The position numbers and the translations under genes are program-made. A DNA stretch of 5,435 bases from Magnetococcales bacterium (GTDB lineage: Bacteria > Pseudomonadota > Magnetococcia > Magnetococcales > Magnetaquicoccaceae). The stretch is taken from assembly GCA_015229095.1 (NCBI GenBank), contig JADGCE010000157.1, positions 1 through 5,435 on the forward strand, given 5' to 3'. Under the pieces are notes generated by a model. That model made no database searches. It saw only the letters and a program-made list of their open reading frames with translations, and was not told the origin of the DNA. Numbering within the stretch: position 1 is the first letter of the stretch; each line of letters opens with the position of its first letter. Below are positions 1-5,435 of this stretch, in pieces.

Positions 1-728
1 GGCACCTGGACCTCCTCGTCCCGTGGACAGATCAGGGTATCCTCCTGCATGATATCACCGCTCAATCGCCCGATCAAAAACTCCGGCTGCACACCCAGGC
101 GCTCGCACTCTGTCGCCACCACCGCCACAACCACCGCTCCCAGAGTGCGATAAGCCGCTTCTCCGTTGTGCTCCAGCAAAGCGGCGGCAAAGGCCCCCAC
201 CCAGCGTCCCAGGTGATGTTCCATAAATTTGCGGGCCGCATCCTCCGTGATCTCCCGCTGCTCCTGCCAACCCTCTTCGATGGCATAGGCCTGTTTCAGC
301 AACAGGAGGCTGTAAAATTCCAACTCGGTGGCCAGATGATCCGGCAGATTGGGCTCCGATTCGGACAGGGTCAGTCCGAATGCCTTGTAAAACCCACGAA
401 TATCCGACAATTCATGGGGTTTGCCCGCCATGCGCCGGCCATCACCGTAGGCCGTCTCATGCAACGAGCAGGGTGCGCCTCCCATAAACAGCCGCACATA
501 CTCCCGCTCCAGCTCCTCCTCCTCGGCACTCTCCCACTCGGCTGTCAAGGCATGCCACTCCACCCCCTCCAGCCCGGCATGGCCAGACGCCTGTTGTAAC
601 GCCGCCGCCATCTCTGCCCTGTGGCCAGCATGGGGATAGGCGAAGCAGCGCGCCAAAAGACGGAATATGGCCGCCCGTTCAATCAATTCCCGCAATACAT
701 CCTCTTCCGAAACCGGTGCGTGCATCAT
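1..728 (-). CDS. TorD/NarJ-family molybdoenzyme assembly chaperone, 3'-truncated by window edge
   Basis: An open frame runs from an ATG at 728 (a second ATG follows at 725) through the left edge without a stop, giving 242 codons. The translated protein is all-helical in character and carries TorD-family landmarks: an N-terminal helix with ERAAIFRLLARCFAYP (17-32), EREYVRLFMGGAPCSLHETAYG (74-95, here marking the ExxRLFxG...P...E..Y block), and PDHLATELEFYSLLLL (129-144), the family's DHxxxELEFxxxL motif. Such proteins bind the cofactor-free catalytic subunit, help insert Mo-bis-MGD and hold back export until folding is complete. Placement directly after alpha, beta and gamma matches the accessory gene of ebd, ser, ddh and clr clusters, so its client is most likely the alpha subunit here. 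The start is supported by AAGGAG five bases before 728. Only the extreme C-terminus should be missing, judged by usual family length (about 200-250 aa). The closest named relative cannot be told by eye. Confidence 0.88.
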   Translation of the reverse strand, partial: MMHAPVSEEDVLRELIERAAIFRLLARCFAYPHAGHRAEMAAALQQASGHAGLEGVEWHALTAEWESAEEEELEREYVRLFMGGAPCSLHETAYGDGRRMAGKPHELSDIRGFYKAFGLTLSESEPNLPDHLATELEFYSLLLLKQAYAIEEGWQEQREITEDAARKFMEHHLGRWVGAFAAALLEHNGEAAYRTLGAVVVAVVATECERLGVQPEFLIGRLSGDIMQEDTLICPRDEEVQV

Positions 729-740
729 GCCATCTCCTTC
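729..740 (-). promoter_or_regulatory. Ribosome binding site of the chaperone gene
   Basis: Minus-strand GAAGGAGATGGC precedes two tandem ATG codons. AAGGAG is five bases from the first (728) and eight from the second (725); both are acceptable, and the first is preferred for spacing. The ATG inside GAGATGG is out of frame and stops after two codons. Confidence 0.75.
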
Positions 741-755
741 CCATCAGACACAGAG

Positions 756-786
756 AAAAAACAAGGTATCAGGGCCTGTTGATACC
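756..786 (-). terminator. Probable intrinsic terminator or attenuator between gamma and chaperone genes
   Basis: On the minus strand GGTATCA (786-780) and TGATACC (771-765) form a perfect 7-bp stem around an 8-nt loop, followed at once by TTGTTTTTT (764-756). The order stem then U-rich tract is that of a Rho-independent terminator for right-to-left transcription. The stem is short and not GC-rich, so termination is probably partial, letting some transcripts reach the chaperone gene 28 bases further on. On the plus strand no T tract follows, so a bidirectional role is unlikely. Confidence 0.6.
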
Positions 787-801
787 CCACATACAGAGAG
801 C

Positions 802-837
802 AAAGCAGGGGAGACGGAAACCCGCCTCCCCTGCTTT
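802..837 (-). terminator. Long 16-bp hairpin in the gamma-chaperone intergenic region (terminator-like or mRNA-stabilising)
   Basis: Minus-strand bases 837-822 pair with 817-802 around a GTTT loop: fifteen Watson-Crick pairs and one G-U wobble (825 with 814). As plus-strand RNA the same position would be an A-C mismatch, so the structure is better on the transcribed strand. The 3' arm ends in CTTT but continues GCTCTCTG, a poor U tail. It may therefore act as a transcript-end stabiliser or processing barrier protecting the alpha-beta-gamma mRNA rather than as an efficient terminator. It starts 35 bases past the gamma stop codon. Confidence 0.6.
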
Positions 838-856
838 CATCCAACGGACATCCCGA

Positions 857-884
857 CTTGCCGGAATGCCAGCTACTCGGCAAG
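857..884 (-). repeat. Inverted repeat spanning the gamma stop codon
   Basis: CTTGCCG (857-863) and CGGCAAG (878-884) are perfect 7-bp inverted arms with a 14-nt loop that contains the TAG stop (873-875). No U tract follows. It is the first of three consecutive potential hairpins downstream of the gamma coding sequence; it may be chance, but the clustering is notable. Confidence 0.4.
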
Positions 885-1754
885 CGTCACGCCGACCCAG
901 TCAGACCACGCTTTGCGTGAGCCCACTTCCTTGCTGCCACCATCCCACACGGCAAAAGCCGCAGCGGTCGCCTTGCCCGGTTCCAGCTTGGGGGCATTTT
1001 CCCCATCCGGGGTCAGGGGAGCCGTGATGGTGACGTGCCACATGCCATCCTTGTAAACGCCTTTGCCGGTGGCACCCTGTTTGGCCCGTATGGTCAAACT
1101 GCCAAACCCCTCGGCCATCTGGTCCAAAACCGGACTATCCGTGCGTATCGACACGGGATTGCCCAGTCCTTTGGCCCCCAGATAGGGCACAGCCGCCTCT
1201 GCGGACAAGCGTGTGGTGTAATAAAGGTCCGCATCCGGTGCGTTGGGATAGAGATCGCGAATCACAATCTCCCGACCGCTATCCACCTCCCGCTGTGCCA
1301 CAGCACGCCATTGCAGAACGTTGACGCGCCCGCCAGGATTTCCCATCATGGCAGAAGGCAATGCGTCCGCTTGATAGGTGACGGGCAACTCCACCGCCAC
1401 CTGATCATTGAAGCGGTCGACAACCGTGGTGTCGCTCTTGGTGGAATCTTTCCATTCCAGCAGGAAGGCTACCCAGCTGCCATTGTGTACCGCACGCACA
1501 CCCAGCTCCTGGACGGCAGGCGTGGGGTTGGTGGGCGGGGCGACCACCTGCGGCTGGAGAGCCACCTTGACCGCCTTGGCCTTGCTCCATATTTTTCCGC
1601 CAGGATCGGTGATCGGTCCCTTGCCAGCCACCCGCACCGCCCGCAATGCATTGTCCGCAGCGGCGGGCTCTGCCCCCTGACTCTCTCCTCCATGCCCCGC
1701 CAGTGCCATGCCCAGAGCGGTGGCAAGAAACATTTTCGTAAACGTGTGTTCCAT
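873..1754 (-). CDS. nxrC: Secreted haem-b gamma subunit, ethylbenzene dehydrogenase-related (EB_dh) family, NxrC-like
   Basis: This 293-aa protein resembles the gamma subunits of periplasmic type II DMSO reductases (EbdC, DdhC, SerC, ClrC, NxrC), which hold one haem b and take electrons from, or give them to, the beta subunit. An N-terminal Sec-type signal is visible: Lys7, a hydrophobic core at about 8-20, and likely cleavage near 27-28. Family features are the strand pair with VAFLLEWKDSTKS (95-107), MMGNPGGRVNVLQWRA (136-151), the EGFGSLT segment (215-221), GKGVYKDGMWHVTIT (230-244) and the C-terminal AFAVWDGGSKEVGSRKAWSDW (split over 266-286). EbdC ligates haem with Met and Lys; Met136 or Met137 and a Lys among 225, 231 and 235 are the candidates here. 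There is no cysteine, so no c-type haem. The start lies 11 bp after the beta stop with GGGAGG five bases upstream, implying co-transcription with alpha-beta. Confidence 0.88.
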   Translation of the reverse strand: MEHTFTKMFLATALGMALAGHGGESQGAEPAAADNALRAVRVAGKGPITDPGGKIWSKAKAVKVALQPQVVAPPTNPTPAVQELGVRAVHNGSWVAFLLEWKDSTKSDTTVVDRFNDQVAVELPVTYQADALPSAMMGNPGGRVNVLQWRAVAQREVDSGREIVIRDLYPNAPDADLYYTTRLSAEAAVPYLGAKGLGNPVSIRTDSPVLDQMAEGFGSLTIRAKQGATGKGVYKDGMWHVTITAPLTPDGENAPKLEPGKATAAAFAVWDGGSKEVGSRKAWSDWVGVTLAE

Positions 1755-1765
1755 GTCTTCCTCCC
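1755..1765 (-). promoter_or_regulatory. Ribosome binding site of the gamma subunit gene
   Basis: The whole 11-bp gap between the beta stop and the gamma ATG reads GGGAGGAAGAC on the minus strand. The GGGAGG core ends five bases before the start, which decides the start of the signal peptide and supports translation from one polycistronic message. Confidence 0.8.
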
Positions 1766-2893
1766 TTACGTGGCATTGCTGCGGTGGGTTTGGAACTGCT
1801 CGTCAAATCCCGGTCTCACAAAGATGGGCTCCTTGAAGGGAACCCGGACAATCTCTCCCCCCTTGTCATCCAATCCGACCGCAAAACCGTTCTGCTCCTT
1901 GAAGCCGGACAGAATGCTCGGCGTTGCACCAAACAGCAGGAGCGCGGAGAGCAGTGCCTTGTTATCCATCGCCGTGCGATAGGTCTGCTGGGCAGACTCC
2001 ACCTCCGCCCCGAACATCTGTTTGAGGTAGGGGGGGGGCACGTGAATGGGCGGAATGTAATAGACATTCGGCTCCAGACCAAACTGCGGATAGAGAGGCT
2101 TTGCCACCTTGGCTATCCGAACCAGATAGTCAATGGGGTTGTCGGCCCGCTCCTGACCCGGCGGAGAGATGAAACCCTGCAAACGAATCTTGCCGATACA
2201 GGTCATGGTGCATTGCGTCTGACGCCCCTGCTCAACCGCCGGATAACAGCCCACGCACTTTTCCGAGGTACGGGTCACACTGTTGAAGAAGGGTTTTTTG
2301 TAGGGGCAGCCCCGCACACACTCCCGATACCCCCGGCACCGATCCTGGTCGATCAACACAATGCCATCCTCTGGACGCTTGTAGATGGATTGCCGGGAAC
2401 AGGAGGCTAGGCAGGCCGGGTAGGTGCAATGGTTGCAGATACGCGGCAGATAAAACATCCACTGCATGTGCGGCATCTGCAAAAAGGCACCCTTGCTCAT
2501 GCTGCCCTGGGTATCATCCTCGGAAATGTTGGGATGGGCATAATCCAGATCGTCTGGCAGATATCCCAGCACTTGCGAGCCGTCAGGGGCCGAGTCAAAA
2601 AGCGTCTTGCCCTGGTAAACGGGGCCATCCACATCCTGGACGCCATGCTTTTCCAGAATGTTCACATCCCAGCCCAGGGGATAGAAACCGTAGGGCTTGG
2701 TCTCCACATTGTTCCAGAACATGTATTCCTGGCCACGGCTCGACGTCCAGGTGGTTTTGCAGGCCACTGTACACGTCTGGCAGGAGATACACTTGTTGGT
2801 GTCGATAATCATGGCAAATTGCTTGTCAGGACGTTTCCCTGCATAGGGATAATCCATCTCGCGCCCGATTTGCCAGTTCATTACTTTTGGCAT
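1766..2893 (-). CDS. nxrB: NxrB/NarH-type four-cluster iron-sulfur (beta) subunit
   Basis: This is the electron-transfer subunit that links the alpha molybdenum site to the gamma haem. All four Cys groups are present: C35/C38/C41/C45, C153/C156/C161/C165, C186/C192/C196 with Tyr189 in the fourth position, and C213/C216/C228/C232. Tyr189 in CRGYRECVRGCP replaces the Cys of a normal ferredoxin motif, the known signature of one [3Fe-4S] plus three [4Fe-4S] clusters in NarH-like subunits. Typical NxrB segments are NWQIGREMDYPY (6-17), GQEYMFWNNVETKPYG (54-69), ICNHCTYPACLA (152-163) and YKRPEDGIVLIDQDRCRGY (171-189). No signal peptide or membrane helix is seen, so export would be in complex with alpha. 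The 375 aa are shorter than Nitrospira NxrB (about 430 from memory). The start at 2893 has a strong purine-rich Shine-Dalgarno and the family-typical MPxVxNWQ N-terminus. A nine-C run encodes Pro286-Pro288. Confidence 0.93.
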   Translation of the reverse strand: MPKVMNWQIGREMDYPYAGKRPDKQFAMIIDTNKCISCQTCTVACKTTWTSSRGQEYMFWNNVETKPYGFYPLGWDVNILEKHGVQDVDGPVYQGKTLFDSAPDGSQVLGYLPDDLDYAHPNISEDDTQGSMSKGAFLQMPHMQWMFYLPRICNHCTYPACLASCSRQSIYKRPEDGIVLIDQDRCRGYRECVRGCPYKKPFFNSVTRTSEKCVGCYPAVEQGRQTQCTMTCIGKIRLQGFISPPGQERADNPIDYLVRIAKVAKPLYPQFGLEPNVYYIPPIHVPPPYLKQMFGAEVESAQQTYRTAMDNKALLSALLLFGATPSILSGFKEQNGFAVGLDDKGGEIVRVPFKEPIFVRPGFDEQFQTHRSNAT

Positions 2894-2910
2894 AAGAACT
2901 CTCCTCTCCT
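2894..2910 (-). promoter_or_regulatory. Ribosome binding site of the beta subunit gene
   Basis: On the minus strand the 22-bp gap after the alpha stop contains AGGAGAGGAGAG, two overlapping Shine-Dalgarno cores. The nearer GGAG (2904-2901) lies seven bases before the ATG at 2893. It fixes that start and suggests strong independent translation of beta, as needed for an equimolar complex. Confidence 0.8.
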
Positions 2911-2915
2911 GGCCG

Positions 2916-5435
2916 TTATACCTTGGAAATCTTAACGTATTCGCCCCGCAGGAACTGCTTCATGGCAGCACTTTCGTTGGTCGGCCTCAGACCGAGTGCT
3001 ACAGGCCGCCATACGCCAGTACCTCCCATACCGCCATCCTCCGCCTTGCTGAATTTGGCAATGGACTCACGCGGTGCGTTGGTGACGCAGTGCACATCGA
3101 CGTTGAATCCCTTGGTAACCTCATTCGTCCAGGATTTGCGGGTGATCAGGGTTGCCGTCTGGTGGGTGGGTTTCAACCAGGAGCGGGTGAGGCTCTGGTG
3201 ACCACCGTAACGGAACATCGACTGATAGTTGGTCTCTGCACTCTTGGCAAGACCATCCGCCCGTGTTTCATGCGCCTTGACGGAACTGGGGGTCGCCATG
3301 TAGCCGTTGAACCACATCCGCGTTACCCCGCGCGGGGTGCCTGGATAGTAGCGTGCGCGACACATCAAACGGGCAACCTTGTACTCTGCCTCCCGCCCGG
3401 GCTCATTCCAGCCACGGAAGGGCAGATCTTTGGGGTCACCATCCACATAGACATAGTCGCCATCGTTGATGTTCATGGCGCGGGCATCCTCTGGATGGAT
3501 GTCGACATACATTTCACCCACACCAGGAGCCCGCTTGTCGTGCCGATAGATATCCCCGAAAGGACCGAACAGAACCATCTGCAGATCCGTGTCAATGGGG
3601 GTCGTATGGGAACCATGGCGATATTTGGGGGTGTGGAAAATATATTGCCACCCTTGATCCAGCAGCGGATGCTTGGAAGCCAATGTCTCCTCCACGGTCA
3701 TCACCACATTGCGCATCTGCCGTGTTTGATGGCTGCGATCACCGGCCTCAATGCCCCAGTCAGCGGGCAACTTGGGACGGACGGCCGGATGGGCGGACGA
3801 CACAATGACACACGGCTCATGATAGGTGGAGTCCGAAGGCTCACGATGCACCACCATGTTTTCCCCCGCCTCGACAAACTCGATTTCCGGGCGGTAAAAC
3901 TCCAACCGTCCTGTTTTGGTATACCAGGGACGGGATTCATGCACCTGCTCGTAGCTGTTGCCACGGGGATAGGTGCGGGTATTCATCAGAGCAGGAATGC
4001 CCTGCATCGCATCGGCCAGGAGTTTCTCCACCTTGTAGCCCTTGAGGGGGGTGGAACCATCGATAATCCGTTGCAGATAAATCTCCGGCTTGCCCTCTGC
4101 GACAAACTTCCAGACATCCTCAAAACGGGTATCCTTGGTCAGTTTGGCCAACGCCCGCGCCACGCCCAGATAGGTTTCGTTGTCGTGGACCGTTTTGAAG
4201 TTCCGCTTCATGGGTGTGGGCGGATACAGCTGCACAAACGGATTGGAGTTGGAGGCCGTCATGTCCGTCACTTTGAACTCGATCCAGGCATCCACCCCGT
4301 AGATGATATCGGAATATTCGCAGGAGGCCGTCCACCACCATTCGTTGTAGACCACACACTCTGCCTTGGGCAGGGTATTGAACACCACGTCATAGTGGCC
4401 CTTCTGATTGCCAAGACTGGAGTTGGAGTTGACCTGCCAGATCGTCTTGGTCGGGGTTGGCACATGTTTGCCGGTGGTGATCTTTTTGTTGCCGGCCTTC
4501 ATGATCCGTTCGCCATTGGCCCAATAGTGCATGGACTCTGGACGCAGATACAACTTCGGCGTCACCTTGCCAGCGGGATCCAACTGCAGATTGAAGGGAT
4601 CTTCCAACGTCCAACGGGGCACGCCGGAGAACAAGGTGTTTTTGTAAACGCCCGCATAGGAGCCGACGTTGCCACCATTTTGACCCAGATTGGCCGTCAG
4701 GGCGGCCACCAGATGAATGGCACGGTCCTTGTTGTCGTTGTTCCAGAACTGGTTGGGCCCCATGCCGCAGGCGAACAGGGTCCTGCCGCGATTTTTCGCA
4801 ATATCCCGCGCCAGGGAGAGAATGGCCTCTTTCGGAGCCCAGGAGAGGGCCGCCGTTTTGTCCGGCGTGCAGCTGTCATCCAGATATTGTCTGGTCAGAT
4901 CGAACACGGTGCGGCAGGTCACCTTTTTGCCATCCGCCAGCGTCACCTCAAAGGAGCCGAACAGCTCGGGATTGCTCTTGAAATGATCGCCCAATTGATC
5001 ATGGCCCACCGCCACCGGAGCACCCGACTCCCACACCACAAAGTCGGCAAACTCAGGAACCAGCGCTTCCAAAACCTGCACCCCCTTCTGCATCAGGGTG
5101 GGTCCCACCTGCTGGTCCTTCGGGACCACCTGGGTCCAGTTGGTGAGGGTGCCATTGCTATGGTTGGCAAAGACGTCAGAGGCCTTCAACCGTTCCAGCG
5201 TATCCATACGGACCAGACTCGGCAGGTCGGTGAAACGGCGCACAAACTCCTCGTCATACAGCTTTTCGGCGACCAGCACCTGGGCCACGCCCAGCGCGAA
5301 AAGGGGATCAGTACCGGGACGAATGACAATCACGTCGTCCGTTTTGCTGGCGGTGCTGGAATATTCCACAGTCACCGACACCGTCTTGGCTCCCTTGAGG
5401 CGCGCCTCGGTCAACCAATGGCTATCCGGCATCTT
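2916..5435 (-). CDS. nxrA: Nitrite oxidoreductase / nitrate reductase-type molybdopterin catalytic (alpha) subunit, 5'-truncated by window edge
   Basis: This is the catalytic subunit of a type II DMSO reductase-family enzyme, which binds Mo-bis-MGD and would interconvert nitrite and nitrate. The frame is open to the right edge; the Met at 5432 is internal, because the preceding codon (Lys) and the text from it match the interior of NxrA. About 300 N-terminal residues are therefore missing, including the expected Tat signal, the FS0 cluster motif and the Mo-ligand Asp. Numbering from that Met, visible family segments are GMGPNQFWNNDNKDR (223-237) followed by a GNVGSYAG turn, NEWWWTASCEYSD (363-375), HTPKYRHGSHTTPIDTD (600-616), FGPFGDIYRHDKR (622-634) and RYYPGTPRGVTRMWFN (694-709) in the C-terminal molydopterin-binding domain. 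By memory these match Nitrospira NxrA closely, far more than E. coli NarG. The gene is followed after 22 bp by the beta subunit. Family is certain; substrate and direction are inferred. Related clades (chlorate, selenate, DMS, ethylbenzene enzymes) are less likely. Confidence 0.9.
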   Translation of the reverse strand, partial: KMPDSHWLTEARLKGAKTVSVTVEYSSTASKTDDVIVIRPGTDPLFALGVAQVLVAEKLYDEEFVRRFTDLPSLVRMDTLERLKASDVFANHSNGTLTNWTQVVPKDQQVGPTLMQKGVQVLEALVPEFADFVVWESGAPVAVGHDQLGDHFKSNPELFGSFEVTLADGKKVTCRTVFDLTRQYLDDSCTPDKTAALSWAPKEAILSLARDIAKNRGRTLFACGMGPNQFWNNDNKDRAIHLVAALTANLGQNGGNVGSYAGVYKNTLFSGVPRWTLEDPFNLQLDPAGKVTPKLYLRPESMHYWANGERIMKAGNKKITTGKHVPTPTKTIWQVNSNSSLGNQKGHYDVVFNTLPKAECVVYNEWWWTASCEYSDIIYGVDAWIEFKVTDMTASNSNPFVQLYPPTPMKRNFKTVHDNETYLGVARALAKLTKDTRFEDVWKFVAEGKPEIYLQRIIDGSTPLKGYKVEKLLADAMQGIPALMNTRTYPRGNSYEQVHESRPWYTKTGRLEFYRPEIEFVEAGENMVVHREPSDSTYHEPCVIVSSAHPAVRPKLPADWGIEAGDRSHQTRQMRNVVMTVEETLASKHPLLDQGWQYIFHTPKYRHGSHTTPIDTDLQMVLFGPFGDIYRHDKRAPGVGEMYVDIHPEDARAMNINDGDYVYVDGDPKDLPFRGWNEPGREAEYKVARLMCRARYYPGTPRGVTRMWFNGYMATPSSVKAHETRADGLAKSAETNYQSMFRYGGHQSLTRSWLKPTHQTATLITRKSWTNEVTKGFNVDVHCVTNAPRESIAKFSKAEDGGMGGTGVWRPVALGLRPTNESAAMKQFLRGEYVKISKV

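Noticed and set aside
168..599. 143-codon plus-strand open frame
   Set aside because: It is antisense to the TorD-like chaperone frame, which has family motifs and a good Shine-Dalgarno.
756..872. A separate promoter for the chaperone gene in the intergenic gap
   Set aside because: Scanning the minus strand gave no convincing -35/-10 pair at normal spacing; read-through past a leaky terminator explains the layout as well.
667..1056. Plus-strand open frames across the gamma-chaperone gap
   Set aside because: They cross the hairpins and the ends of two minus-strand genes; low-complexity Ser/Pro/Thr-rich translation without domain likeness.
1035..1982. 315-codon open frame on the plus strand across the gamma gene and the end of the beta gene
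   Set aside because: It is antisense to two well-supported genes, spans their junction, has no recognisable domain, and its composition is that of a reverse-complement shadow.
1784..2410. 208-codon plus-strand open frame within the beta gene
   Set aside because: It lies antisense to the conserved Fe-S protein, shows no family resemblance and no convincing ribosome binding site was noted.
5113..5128. 6-bp hairpin with TTCG loop (plus-strand reading) inside the alpha gene
   Set aside because: It sits in coding sequence, the loop on the transcribed strand is CGAA rather than the stable UUCG, and no functional context is apparent.
5430..5432. ATG at 5432 as the true start of the alpha subunit
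   Set aside because: The frame continues to the right edge and the local protein text (KMPDSHWLTEAR) matches the interior of NxrA, so this Met is internal.

Overview
The window holds one co-directional gene block on the minus strand. It encodes a membrane-associated, probably periplasm-facing molybdoenzyme of the type II DMSO reductase family. Reading in the direction of transcription (right to left) the genes are: the catalytic alpha subunit (5' end beyond the right edge), the four-cluster iron-sulfur beta subunit, a secreted haem-b gamma subunit, and a TorD/NarJ-type assembly chaperone (3' end beyond the left edge). The alpha and beta proteins match, by remembered sequence, the Nitrospira/anammox type of nitrite oxidoreductase (NxrA/NxrB) and the related nitrate reductases more closely than the cytoplasmic NarGH type.

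Region by region: 2916-5435 is the last 839 codons of nxrA/narG-like; a 22-bp gap with a strong ribosome binding site follows; 1766-2893 is nxrB/narH-like (375 aa); an 11-bp gap follows; 873-1754 is the gamma subunit (293 aa, signal peptide, no cysteine). A 144-bp intergenic stretch (729-872) carries two hairpins, and a third hairpin overlaps the gamma stop codon. The hairpin nearest the chaperone gene is followed by a U-rich tail. The chaperone gene fills 1-728. No RNA gene, mobile element or CRISPR array is visible, and no stretch over 300 bases lacks a gene.

Working model (inference from family knowledge): the chaperone loads the molybdenum cofactor into alpha. Folded alpha-beta is exported, probably by the Tat signal expected on the missing alpha N-terminus. 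Gamma goes out through Sec. Electrons pass between the molybdenum site, the beta Fe-S chain, the gamma haem b and a periplasmic or membrane carrier. Whether the enzyme oxidises nitrite or reduces nitrate (or chlorate) in vivo cannot be decided from this window.

The organism is a bacterium of moderately high GC, plausibly a proteobacterium. A Magnetococcales-like or other non-classical NXR carrier is a guess only; nothing here fixes the taxon.
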